A stretch of 64,000 nucleotides of DNA from Sinotaia quadrata (GCA_028829895.1 CM054181.1:34954259-35018258), one strand, 5' to 3'. Counted from the stretch's first letter, positions 25,603 to 36,045 are shown. Numbers and translations: made by a program. The notes: generated by a model from the letters alone, not told the origin.

Positions 25603-25779
25603 CTGCAAGACATACAATACGATTGTTCATTTAGAAGTTTCCACAGAGGGACAGTATTTCATTGAACTGCATTGGACTTTTGGAGAGTGAATTGTATATG
25701 GACCTGTTCTTGTAACCGCAATTGCTAAGATAGAACTCAAGACTGTTCTGAGTGACTATAGCAACATTAGTATTCTTGA

Positions 25780-26245
25780 CATAGGTATTGTCAGAGTGCT
25801 GTGTCAATTGTAGGTACTATTGCCATAGACAGTGTCAGAGTGATGTCAATTGTAAGTATTATTGACATAGTGTCACAGTGTTGTGTTAGTTCTAAGTATT
25901 ACTGACATAGTGTCACAGTGTTGTGTCAGTTGTAAGTATTACTGACATAGTGTCACAGTGTTGTGTCAAGTATTATTGACCTAGTGTCACAGTGGTGTGT
26001 CAATTGTAAGGACTATCTCGTCAGTTGAATTTAACTCTCTGTCACAATGAATGGTCTCAGTCTAACCTTTGTCGCACATTAAAATCACCACTTCGTTCCT
26101 CAGACCCTGCTCATTCGTATTCTATCACCTGTCTGCTTCAGTCTAAACGTGACTCATCGTAACCGTGTGTGTGTGTGTGTGTGTGATGGGGGAAGAGGGA
26201 GCTATACACACACATACACACGCGCGCGCGCGCGCACCCCCCCCT
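25780..26245. repeat. 40-bp array (about 5-6 copies) and mixed TG/CA/CG/C tract
   Basis: Core 'attactgacatagtgtcaca' to 26000. 26165-26248 is a compound (TG)n...(CA)n(CG)n(C)n tract. Confidence 0.9.
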
Positions 26246-26399
26246 CTACAGTAGCCAAAGAAACTGGGGATATTATATATTCATATGAGTAAACATGAAA
26301 TATACACCTATAAGTAGGCAATTTAAGAGAAATACATTTTTCTGTGTATGTTGTTTAATGTGTTCTTTTTAACGCCATTAACCTTTAATTGCTTCAACT

Positions 26400-26800
26400 A
26401 CTTTTTATGTCCTGTTTAGTAATGTTGACAAGAACTCTAGAGAAAACACATCTACATTCATGTCGTGTTTAGTAATGTTAACAACACTAGAGAAAACACA
26501 TCTACATGTCGTGTTTAGTAATGTTAACAACACTAGAGAAAACACATCTACATTCATGTCGTGTTTAGTAATGTTAAAAACACTAGAGAAAACACATCTA
26601 CATTCATGTCGTGTTTAGTAATGTTAAAAATACTAGAGAAAACACATCTACATTCATGTCGTGTTTAGTAATGTTAACAACTCTAGAGAAAACACATCTA
26701 CAATCTTGTCGTGTTTAATAATGTTGACAAGGAAACTTACGGACACCATTCTACATTCATGTTGTGTTTAATAATGTTGACAAGAAAGTTACGGACACAC
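26400..26800. repeat. 50-bp minisatellite, about 8 copies
   Basis: Core 'gtcgtgtttagtaatgttaa'. Confidence 0.9.
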
Positions 26801-26849
26801 TCCTACATTCATCTCGGTGTGTCCCTTAAATTCCTTTAAAATGATTTAC

Positions 26850-27132
26850 GGGTTCTAGTTTCGCTACTTTGTCTTTTGTCTGTTTCATGTTACACTCTTT
26901 CGGTATGCTTACCAGAAGGGTTCTTGTTCCAATATTTTGATTTTGTCTGTTTCATGTTACATACACTTGTCTTTGGAATGCTGACATGAGAGCTAAAGTC
27001 CATTGCTTTGATTGTGTCCGTTTCACATTACTCTCATTTCAAGTGCTTACAACAAGGATATTAGACGCAATAGCTGGCCATTAATTTATTGTTGTGTATC
27101 TGTTTCACTCGGCATTCCCGTGGAATGTTTAC
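26850..27132. repeat. Diverged 70-bp repeats carrying donor-like motifs (minus strand)
   Basis: Plus-strand words 'gtctgtttcatgttac' and 'tggaatgc/tttac' recur about four times. On the minus strand each has GTAAGCA or GTAAACA next to CATTCC, echoing the end of candidate exon A. Confidence 0.6.
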
Positions 27133-27241
27133 AGCCAAGCCTTCGAGGCTGTCGCTGGAGTCTAGTTCCGCTTTAATGCTCAGTGAAAATGACATTCCTG
27201 TGGAATGTTTACAAGGACGTTCGCTGTTGGCACTCACTGCG
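27133..27241 (-). CDS. Candidate internal exon A of a minus-strand gene
   Basis: On the minus strand a textbook acceptor ('tttttatttttgcag') precedes 109 GC-richer bases open in phase 2, reading AVSANSERPCKHSTGMSFSL and on to ...SDSLEGLA, then a donor GCT|GTAAAC. It leaves phase 0, which matches the next candidate exon at 25477-25602. A second copy of the border (CTT|GTAAACATTCC) lies inside the exon, and several diverged copies (GTAAGCA...) follow in the intron. The product is unknown; no motif was recognised. Confidence 0.5.
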
Positions 27242-27424
27242 CTGCAAAAATAAAAATTGAATAAAAGCACGGAAGGAGTCCGATTAAGAAGACGAAATTA
27301 TTCTTGACCTTTATATCATTGTCTCCCATGTATTACTGAACAGTCTGTTCTAGTAGTTTGTCACTGTCGTTCTGACCTTACACAGACTGTCTGTCTCCTG
27401 ACTTCTTATCTTTAAGGTGGTGTG

Positions 27425-27975
27425 CGTTTATGTGCAGGATGTTGTCTATTATGTTGTCGTGTATGTGTAGGATGTTGTCTATTATTGCCTATTATCATGT
27501 ATGTGTAGGATGTTGTCTATTATTGCCTATTATCATGTATGTGTAGGATGTTGTCTATTATCATGTTGTCGTGTATGTATAGGATGTTGTCTATTATCAT
27601 GTTGTCGTGTATGTATAGGATGTTGTCTATTATCATGTTGTCGTGTATGTATAGGATGTTGTCTATTATCATGTTGTCGTGTATGTATAGGATGTTGTCT
27701 ATTACCATGTTGTCGTGTATGTGTAAGATGTTGTCGTGTATGTATAGGATGTTGTCTATTATCATGTTGTGTATGTGTAGGATGTTGTCTATTATCATGT
27801 TGTGTATGTATAGGATGTTGTTTATTATCATGTTGTGTATGTGTAGGATGTTGTCTATTATCATGTTGTCGTGTATGTATAGGATGTTGTCTATTATCAT
27901 GTTGTGTATGTGTAGGATGTTGTCTATTATCATGTTGTCGTGTATGTATAGGATGTTGTCTATTATCATGTTGTA
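27425..27975. repeat. 28-38-bp minisatellite, about 15 copies
   Basis: Core 'ggatgttgtctattatcatg' with variable spacers. Open in several frames on both strands because of periodicity. Confidence 0.95.
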
Positions 27976-28189
27976 ATGCAGGGAGGAGGAACAATGTAGG
28001 CCAGGCGATCTGTTCACATCCTTGATAACGAAGAAATAGAGTGTAATCTGTTCGCATCTTTTAATGAGAAGAGACATCTTAAGAATAGATTGAATTAAAA
28101 CTCTTTCAAGCATGGAGTGTATTTTTTCTACCAATGTACATTGACTTAAAACTGTTTCAAGAATGGAGTGTATTTTGTTCGACCTGTGT

Positions 28190-28610
28190 ACATGTAAAGT
28201 GTAATAATTGGAACACAACATTTTGATCTTGAAACTTTTTGTCAAGTGTAATAGTTGGAACACAACATTTTGGTCGTGAAGGCTTTTTGTCTACTTAATA
28301 GGTGGAACACAACATTTTGGTTGTGAAGGCTTTTTGTCAAGTATAATAGGTGGAACACAACATTTTGGTTGTGAAGACTTTTTGTCAAGTATAATACATT
28401 AATAGGTGGAACACAACATTTTGGTCGTGAAGGCTTTTTGTCAAGTGTAATAGTAGGAACACAAAATTTTGGTCGTGAAACATTTTGTGAAGTGTAATAG
28501 TTGGAAGACAGCATTTTTTCGTGAAACATTTTGTCAAGTGTAATAGTAGGAACACAACATTTTTTCGTGATATGGTTTGTCAAGTGTAATAGTTGTTCAC
28601 GACGGCTTAC
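28190..28610. repeat. 43-bp minisatellite, about 9 copies
   Basis: Core 'ggaacacaacattttggtcg'. Its right-hand end on the minus strand reads ACA|GTAAGC after an acceptor-like 'tttatttcag', but that reading hits a stop. Confidence 0.9.
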
Positions 28611-28619
28611 TGTCACACT

Positions 28620-29560
28620 AGTGTAAACATGACTCTGTGGCGAATATTTAGTTTACCTGAAATAAATCCCATTTTCTCAAGTGTTTTCTTTTATCATTTA
28701 TAAAGTTGGGTGGGTAGAAAGGAGCATTCTTTTTGTCTCTCTATATTTACCGTAGACAAACTGAAATGCTTAAAGATTTTATTTTATTTAGGACGTGAAG
28801 ATATACAAGATTACAAAATTTACACGGATAAAACGATTTTAAAATTTTAATTTTTATAGCAGCATATTTTAAAAGTTAAGTATAATCAAAATACGGTTAT
28901 TTCATTAAGCTATTTGACAAGTTTCAGTGGTAAATCTAAAAGTGAGCAAAATATAAACACGCTGTTGTCATTGATTAATCTGTTATGCATTAAAGTGAGT
29001 TCTGTATTTAAAGCTCCATTTACTAAACATTTTTTTAAAATACACATTTGTAATTAATACTATTTAATACACATTTGTAGTTCTATATTTAAAACTCTAT
29101 TTAATACACATTTGTAATTCTATATTTAAAATTCCATTTAATACACATTTCTAAAATTAGTTCTATATTTAAAACTTTATTATGTATTTAAGAATTTCAC
29201 ATCTCTACATTTACTTCACGCTTGTAAAGTTAATTCTATATTTAAAACTTTATGACGTATTTAAGAATTTCACCTCTCTACATTTACTTCACGCTTGTAA
29301 AGTTAATTCTATATTTAAAACTTTATGACGTATTTAAGAATTTCTCATCTCTACATTTACTGCACTTTTGCAAAGTCTTTATATAGTTAAATTGCTATCA
29401 TTTATTTAAGAATTTATCATCAAACAATACAATATGTAAAAATATGTAAAATCAGTTCTGTATTTAAGTCTTCATCATATGTTTACTAATTTATCATCAA
29501 TCATTTATTGCACTATTGCATTCTTGTTTTGTCGCCTACAAACTGTTAAATTATTATTTT
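28620..29560. repeat. AT-rich interval with decayed 55-65-bp repeats
   Basis: 'ctatatttaaaactttat' recurs from 29080. Two near-identical 63-bp units lie at 29210-29340. No gene was seen. Confidence 0.6.
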
Positions 29561-29563
29561 CAG

Positions 29564-29614
29564 ATTGTGGGATTAACAGACTTGCAAACTGAAAATTCTG
29601 CAGAATGGGACAGG
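29564..29614 (+). CDS. Candidate 51-bp exon upstream of the large gene
   Basis: Acceptor 'attattattttcag' and donor ACAGG|GTGAGT enclose 51 bases that are open in only one phase (0-0), reading IVGLTDLQTENSAEWDR. The donor lies at the start of a 54-bp array whose later members still carry 'acaggttgagt' and 'acagggtaaat'. If real, it could join in phase 0 to an acceptor at 31977 just ahead of the exon 1 start, as a 5' UTR or upstream coding exon. There is no homology support. Confidence 0.4.
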
Positions 29615-30160
29615 GTGAGTAATATAAGTTCTGGCTGAACAAGGCAAATATGTGTTCTTTAGAGAAAGGGTATGATTAGTTCTGGCTGAACAAGGCAAAT
29701 ATGTGTTCTTTAGAGAAAGGGTATGATTAGTTCTGGCTGAACAAGGCAAATATGTGTTCTTTAGAGAAAGGGTATGATAAGTTCTGGCTGAACAAGGCAA
29801 ATATGATAGTTCTTTAGGGAAAGGGTATGATTAGTTCTGACTGAACAAGGCAAATATGTGTTCTTTAGAGAAATGGTAAATATGATTAGTTCTGGCTGTA
29901 CAAGGCAAATATGTGTTCTTAAGAGAAAGGGTAAATATGATTAGTTCTGGCTGTACAAGGCAAATATGTGTTCTTAAGAGAAAGGGTAAATATGATTAGT
30001 TCTGGCTGTACAAGGCAAATATGTGTTCTTAAGAGAAAGGGTAAATATGATTAGTTCTGGCTGTACAAGGCAAATATGATAGTTCTTTAGGGAAAGGGTA
30101 TGATTAGTTCTGACTGAACAAGGCAAATATATATATATAGTTCTTAAGAGACAGGTTGAG
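29615..30160. repeat. 54-bp minisatellite, about 10 copies, starting at a candidate donor
   Basis: Core 'agttctggctgaacaaggca'. The junction word 'agaaagggtatgatt' in each unit corresponds to 'acagggtgagtaat' at the candidate exon border. Confidence 0.9.
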
Positions 30161-30423
30161 TAGGATTAGTTCTGCTGGGACAGGGTAAATATGATTATTA
30201 GAATTGTTAGATTGTGACTGAATAGATATCTCCCATGACAAAGTTAAAACATCAGACATCAACTTGACACCAAATACTTCTGAATAGTGATTACAAATCT
30301 GCTGTACATTAGTGGAACACCAGTCAGGATCTCCCAAGAGCGGTCATCAAGAAGTTCTCCAGAATCGTGTCATCTTGATCCAGTCCCTACTTCTGTGTTT
30401 ATTGAATGTCTACCTACACTTAC

Positions 30424-30554
30424 TGTTGTCCCACTCTCGGTTAAATAATTCCCCAGGCTCGGGCCTGCTCGACATTTTTTTAGTGGCATTCTAATCCATT
30501 TACTTTGCCGGCAAAAATAATCCGAACCGTCGTCACATGCACGATCTCTACTCA
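30424..30554 (-). CDS. Candidate 131-bp exon, minus strand
   Basis: Ends in a strong donor ACA|GTAAGT and is open in phase 1-0 with a Cys-containing reading (RDRACDDGSDYFCRQSKWIR...). The acceptor ('gacgtagtccag') is poor and lies within the last copy of a 60-bp array. The opposite strand and other frames are also open for 35-45 codons, so strand and coding status are uncertain. Confidence 0.25.
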
Positions 30555-30555
30555 C

Positions 30556-31210
30556 TGGACTACGTCACGCTACTGAGTATTTACTACAGGGTACTCTAGT
30601 TATAATTATTATCACTGGACTACGTCACGCTACTGAGTATTTACTACAGGGTACTCTAGTTATAATTATTATCACTGGACTACGTCACGCTACTGAGTAT
30701 TTACTACAGGGTACTCTAGTTATAATTATTATTTTTAATAATTATGACAATAATTAGACTCTTTAATTTCTCAGAGATACAGTAGGTCACTGGACTTTAC
30801 GTCACGCTACTGAGTATTTACTACAGGGTACTCTAGTTATAATTATTATTTTTAATAATTATGACAATAATTAGACTCTTTAATTTCTCAGAGATACAGT
30901 AGGTCACTGGACTTTACGTCACGCTACTGAGTATTTACTACAGGGTACTCTAGTTATAATTATTATTTTTAATAATTATGACAATAATTAGACTCTTTAA
31001 TTTCTCAGAGATACAGTAGGTCACTGGACTTTACGTCACGCTACTGAGTAATTACTACTCTAATTATAATTAATAATTTTACTAATTATGACAAATAATA
31101 ATTAGACTCTTTAATTTTTTAGAGATACAGTAGATCACTGGACTATAGCACACTGCTATTTACTACAGGGTACTCTAATTATAATTAGTACTTTTAATAA
31201 TTATGACAAA
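30556..31210. repeat. 60-bp array overlapping a 120-bp higher-order array
   Basis: Three 60-bp units (core 'cacgctactgagtatttact') are followed by three to four longer units that add 'ataattagactctttaattt'. This is a clear case of unit-length change within one array. Confidence 0.9.
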
Positions 31211-31359
31211 TAATAATTAGATTCTTTATTTTCTCAGCGTAACAGTAGATTTATATATGTATATGTGTGCATATGTGTATATGCATGTAGATGTGTGTAT
31301 ATGTAGATGTAGGTATTATGCTCTACTGCATGTATTCTTTACAATTCTATTGTACATTG

Positions 31360-31615
31360 TATATGTTTATTTTGCCTGTGTACTTCGTGTGTTTAGTTGT
31401 TATTGATAACTGCGTCCCATACATTGTATATGTTTATTTTGCCTGTGTACTTCGTGTGTTTAGTTGTTATTGATAACTGCGTCCCATACATTGTATATGT
31501 TTATTTTGTCTGTGTACTTCGTGTGTTTAGTTGTTATTGATAACTGCGTCCCATACATTGTATATGTTTATTTTGCCTGTGTACTTCGTGTGCTTAGTTG
31601 TTATTGATAACTGCG
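31360..31615. repeat. 66-bp minisatellite, 4 copies
   Basis: Core 'ttgttattgataactgcgtc'. A C-run lies at 31838-31852. Confidence 0.9.
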
Positions 31616-31989
31616 TCCCATAAACCCCATCTCTTAACATCCGAGGAATTATAATTTTTATTTTGTCCTTAGTAAAAGAACAAGGTTTATGTAGCAATAT
31701 TGGCTTGACCTCACAAAAAAATGTCCGACCTTTGTGTGTAAATAGTATTAGTAATATTGACGTCCTCAAAGAAAACTCAAGTCTTGAAATTCCTAGAAAA
31801 TGTTCAATTATAAATTTATCCTAAAAAGATACTCACCCCCCCCCCCCCCCCCGATGTTTTAAAGACTAGAAATATTAATTATTTTGTCTTACAAAGCAAT
31901 CAGTTCATGTTTGAAAGAAAGGAAATATTAACCTGTCCAGAAACATGTCTGAAAAATGTTTGAAATCGTGAGTTTAGAGTGTTGAGAAA

Positions 31990-32239
31990 ATGTCCAGAGT
32001 CAGTTTGGCAGGTGTCACTGTTACAGAAGTGTCCAAGAAGCGATCGTACACGCCAGGTAAGGGAAAGACAAAGCTGCCAACGGCTCCAAACAATGGCGAT
32101 GCAACTGACCTTGCTAGTGGCTCTGTAGAGCTTCTGTCCAACACACAGATCGGACTGGGCAACGACACAGAAAATGACGTCACCAGGACACGTTCTTCGG
32201 CGCCAGAAACATCTAGCGCACCAGAGTCTTCGCTCTCAG
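31990..32239 (+). CDS. Exon 1 of large repeat-rich, probably disordered protein (start codon exon)
   Basis: First coding exon of the plus-strand gene running to about 43.7 kb. It opens with ATG in a favourable context (A at -3) and begins MSRVSLAGVTVTEVSKKRSY; an in-frame TAG lies 13 bases upstream (31975-31977), supporting this start. It encodes 83 residues plus one base, polar and rich in Ser, Thr, Lys and Asn, with no signal peptide or myristoylation glycine. The exon ends ...CTCTCAG before GTAGTA and splices in phase 1 to exon 2. GC content is clearly above that of the flanking introns. Directly after the donor begins a tandem array that repeats the splice site itself. An alternative is that the true exon starts at 31978 (after 'gtttag'), with an upstream exon joined in phase 0. 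The family is not recognised. Confidence 0.75.
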
Positions 32240-32900
32240 GTAGTAAACAACTAGAGCTTGACACAACTATCGTTTTCTGGTAGTAAACAACTAGAGCTTG
32301 ACAACTATGGCTCTCGGGTAGTAAACAACTAGAGCTTGACACAACTATTGTTTTCTGGTAGTAAACAACTAGAGCTTGACACAACTATTGTTTTCTGGTA
32401 GTAAACAACTAGAGCTTGACACAACTATTGTTTTCTGGTAGTAAACAACTAGAGCTTGACACAACTATCGTTTTCTGGTAGTAAACAACTAGAGCTTGAA
32501 ACAACTATCGTTTTCTGGTAGTAAACAACTAGAGCTTGAAACAGTCAAAGCTCTCAGGTGGTAAACAACTTGGGCTTAACACAAGACATCGCTCTCATAT
32601 AGTAATTAACACTTGACACAGACATCGCTCTCATGTAGTAAGTAATTAACACTTGACACAGACATCGCTCTCATGTAGTAAGTAATTAACACTTGACACA
32701 GACATCGCTCTCATGTAGTAAGTAATTAACACTTGACACAGACATCGCTCTCATGTAGTAAGTAATTAACACTTGACACAGACATCGCTCTCATGTAGTA
32801 AGTAATTAACACTTGACACAGACATCGCTCTCATGTAGTAAGCAATTAACACTTGACACAGACATCGCTCTCATGTAGTAAGTTGCTAGCGCTTGACAAA
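32227..32900. repeat. Array replicating the exon 1 donor (two sub-arrays)
   Basis: 32233-32575 has about eight units with core 'ggtagtaaacaactagagct'. 32580-32890 has eight 46-bp units in which 'cgctctcatgtagtaag' mirrors the exon 1 border 'cgctctcag|gtagtaa'. Confidence 0.95.
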
Positions 32901-33084
32901 TTTTACTGCACTTTCGAGAACATTTGTTATACAAAATTATTTCTTGAAAATAATAAATTAATACAATAGAATTGTCCACTTATTTAACTCTAATGACTTC
33001 CGTCGACTTTCGCAAATTAAAAATAATTCGGAAGGAGTATGACTTCATTCTAAATATAATATTGTTGGCGTCACCCAATGTTTT

Positions 33085-33360
33085 CATGTTAACTGTTATT
33101 TACTATCTCAAGAGTTTTCATGTTAACTGTTATCTACTATCTCAAGAGTTTTCATGTTAACTGCTATCTACTATCTCAAGAGTTTTCATGTTAACTGTTA
33201 ACTACTATCTCAAGAGAAGCGTGTTAACTGTTATCTACTATCTCAAGAGAAGCGTGTTAACTGTTATCTACTATCTCAAGAGCAGCATGTTAACTGTTAT
33301 CTACTATCTCAAGAGAAGCGTGTTAACTGTTATCTATATCTCAAGTGCAGCATATTACTT
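33085..33360. repeat. 32-bp minisatellite, about 8 copies (intron 1)
   Basis: Core 'gttaactgttatctactatc'. The rest of intron 1 to 34087 is AT-rich. Confidence 0.9.
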
Positions 33361-34087
33361 GACAGTTACGAAGACCCCCTGAATACTAAATAAATACAGC
33401 TTTCTGCACACCTAGGCCTTGTGAATAAAAAAATATAGTTTTAGGTATTGGTAGGCCTCCTGCATATAAAATTACAACTATCTGCCCACTAAGTTATCAA
33501 ATGGCGGCCGTTTCCTTTCTTACAATTTCAATGATCAGTAGCTAGTGTGTACCCTTGAGCGTTTCTAATTCACTTGAGCGTATCTGCATCACTAGAGCGT
33601 ATCATCATGTCTGAATCACTTGAGCGTGTCTGAATCACTAATCCACATTTTAATATGCACGAGTTCTGATCTGGACCACAAAGTAAAAGTAGTTTATTCT
33701 TTATTTTAAAAAAAAATTATATCTTTAGAGAGCAGGATATTGCATATTAATTATTATATTAAATTAAATTTTTATTTTTTGAGATTGACGAAACTGACAA
33801 ATGAAGTAACTCTGATCACATCAACTAAACAATTTACTCTTCAATTTTGAAAAAAAGAATTAGTTCAAGTTTTATATGGATAGTTTGGAAAGTGGTTTAT
33901 TTTAATACTTACTCAAATATTTGTGTTGTTCTATTTTAATGCAAACTGTGCTTGAGCTCGCTCTGTTGTAATTAGTTGTTGACATACCTGAACAAACTCA
34001 GCTTAACTTGTTTTCAAAGAACTGGAAAATACTGTTACATTATGTTGTAGCTGTATGCATAACTGCTCGACTGCTACTCCTTTGCAG

Positions 34088-34252
34088 ACAAAAAGAAGAA
34101 GAAGAAGAAAAAGAAGCGTTTTTTCTTCAGGCTAAGGAAGTCAGGGTCTGGAAAACATTCTCGAAGGTCAAAGGTTGACGTCAACGGGATGCGGCCATCC
34201 TCCTTCCCTCCACTAGCAATGCCTGCTGAAGACGAAGATCGGCGATCAAACA
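34088..34252 (+). CDS. Exon 2: poly-lysine / aromatic-basic segment
   Basis: Internal exon of 165 bp, phase 1 on both sides, between acceptor 'cctttgcag' and donor ACA|GTAATT. Read in the phase set by exon 1 it is fully open: Asp, nine lysines, then RFFFRLRKSGSGKHSRRSK, followed by a Pro-rich patch and an acidic end (EDEDRRSN). Clusters of lysine with phenylalanine and serine resemble the basic effector segments that bind acidic membrane lipids and calmodulin in MARCKS and gravin-type proteins. This is a resemblance only; an N-myristoylation site is absent. The exon's last 19 bases and the donor recur twice more in the following intron, in units of about 80 bp (34236-34430). Confidence 0.75.
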
Positions 34253-34430
34253 GTAATTATTTACGGATAAAACTAATGACATGATAGTCTAAAATCTAAA
34301 ATCTCCGAAGATCGGTGATCAAACAATAATTATTTATGGATAAATCTATTGACGTTAGTCTAAAATCTAAAATCTCCGAAGGCGATCAAACAGTAATTAT
34401 TTACGGATAAAGGTAATCACATGATAGCTA
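34231..34430. repeat. 80-bp triplication across the exon 2 donor
   Basis: 'gaagatcggcgatcaaaca|g' at the exon end reappears as 'gaagatcggtgatcaaaca|a' and 'ggcgatcaaaca|gtaatta', each with the same intronic continuation. Confidence 0.9.
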
Positions 34431-34524
34431 CATATGTTATGACGAAGGTCAGAGTTAAGGCAAAAAATTTTATCAGATTTTTTCCCCGGGCAATAGGCTA
34501 GGCACGTTCCTGTCTAAGTTTAAG

Positions 34525-35430
34525 ATTATTACTGTCCTTAGTATTAGAATGTTACTGTCCTTAGTATATAAGAATGTTACTGTCCTTAGTATAAGAATGT
34601 TACTGTCTTTAGTATAAGAATGTTACTGTCCTTAGTATAAGAATGTTACTGTCCTTAGTATAAGAATGTTACTGTCCTTAGTATAATGTCCCTAGTATAA
34701 CTATAAGAATGTCATTGCTCTAAGAATAAAAATGTCATTGTTTGTAAATAAACGTATTTGTTATATTTGTCATTTTGCTTGCAGTTTCGTTATTTGGTTT
34801 GTTCTGTTACCTTTGATATTTTAAAGCCTGTATAATGTCATAAAGTTTGTCTGAAAACCTTGCGTATATTCTGCGTAAATAAACTGTAGAACATTTAGAG
34901 ATATTATATAAATACGCACTCTAATAGGTCGTCGTCAACATCTTATTTAATGATGATAATAAGAATAAGTAGAATTTGATAAGTTCTTTATCTATTATCG
35001 TAACGGAAAACCTTACAGAAATGAACTTGTCATAATTAAATCCACTAGAGTAGATTACATTTGTGCTATCATAACATAAATGTGAGATATCAGAATAGCT
35101 TCAGTTTGTGTTATCATAAGATGATATAATAAAATCACAACTAGAAAGTTACATGGGAGCATTAGTAATATGTATTATAATGGAACATGGGAGCATTACT
35201 AATATGTATTACGATGGAACATGGGAGCATTAGTAATATGTATTATAATGGAACATGGGAGCATTAGTAATATGTATTATAATGGAACATGGGAGCATTA
35301 GTAATATGTATTATAATGGAACATGGGAGCATTAGTAATATGTATTATAATGGAACATGGGAGCATTAGTAATATGTATTATAATGGAACATGGGAGCAT
35401 TAGTAATATGTATTACAATGGAACGCGTCT
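34525..35430. repeat. Two intron 2 arrays (23 bp x 7; 35 bp x 8)
   Basis: 34525-34690 has core 'gaatgttactgtccttagta'. 35145-35425 has core 'ggaacatgggagcattagta', with near-identical copies. Confidence 0.95.
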
Positions 35431-35571
35431 AACATTTTTCGTATTCAGTTTGAATTTGCAACCGACAATACTGGGCATACGGAACAAAAGCAGAAAAAGT
35501 TGCTTTGATTCTTATCACACTTGTATGTGAAAAATACATTTGTATGACAATTGTGCTTATATGAACACTAA

Positions 35572-35681
35572 ACACTGAAAGTCTCTTGGTCTATCTGAAT
35601 TTCGTCTGTTTGAGGACTGAATGCTAAACACTAAAAAGAGTCTCTTGGTCTATCTGAACAGGTTTGTTTGAGACTGGAGTG
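35572..35681. repeat. Duplication across the exon 3 acceptor
   Basis: 'gtctcttggtctatctgaa' occurs at about 35580 and 35640. In both copies it is followed by a form of 'gtttgtttgagactg', but only the second has the AG acceptor. Confidence 0.8.
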
Positions 35682-35730
35682 ACGTCAGAGGATGAGGGCA
35701 AGATAGACACTGTCTCTTTGTCATCCACTG
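35662..35730 (+). CDS. Exon 3 (69 bp, symmetrical phase 1)
   Basis: Short exon bounded by acceptor 'ctgaacag' and a strong donor ACTG|GTAAGC. In the phase delivered by exon 2 it reads S-LFETGVTSEDEGKIDTVSLSST, open throughout, and leaves phase 1 for exon 4. Its length is a multiple of three, so skipping it would keep the frame. Both borders are duplicated: a diverged copy of the acceptor plus the first 20 exonic bases lies about 57 bp upstream, and the last 15 exonic bases plus donor are repeated five times downstream. Confidence 0.7.
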
Positions 35731-36045
35731 GTAAGCACGTCTCTTAATAAATCCTGGTTTGGTCATTTCCTTTGTTACCCACTGGTAAGCACGTCTCTTG
35801 ATATATCCTTGGTCATTACCTTTGTTATCAACTGGTAAGCACGTCTCTTGATAAATCCTGGCTTGATCATTTCCTTTGTCATCCGCTGGTAAGAACGGCA
35901 TTTAATAAATCCTGGCTTAGTCGTTTCCTTTGTCATCAACTGGTAAGCACGTCTCTTGATAAATCCTGGCTTGGTCATTTCCTTTGTTATCCACTGGTAA
36001 TCACGTCTTCTGATAAATCCTGGCTTGGTCATTTCCTCTTCAAAT
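35712..36045. repeat. 55-bp array across the exon 3 donor, 6 copies
   Basis: Each unit has 'tttgttatccactg|gtaagc' or a close variant. Five intronic copies follow the genuine border. Confidence 0.95.

Noticed and set aside
27501..28263. Cys-rich plus frame and a 247-codon minus frame
   Set aside because: Array periodicity keeps several frames open at once on both strands.
28572..28665. Minus-strand exon between 'tttatttcag' and ACA|GTAAGC
   Set aside because: All three phases contain a stop before the donor; it could at most be a 5' UTR exon.
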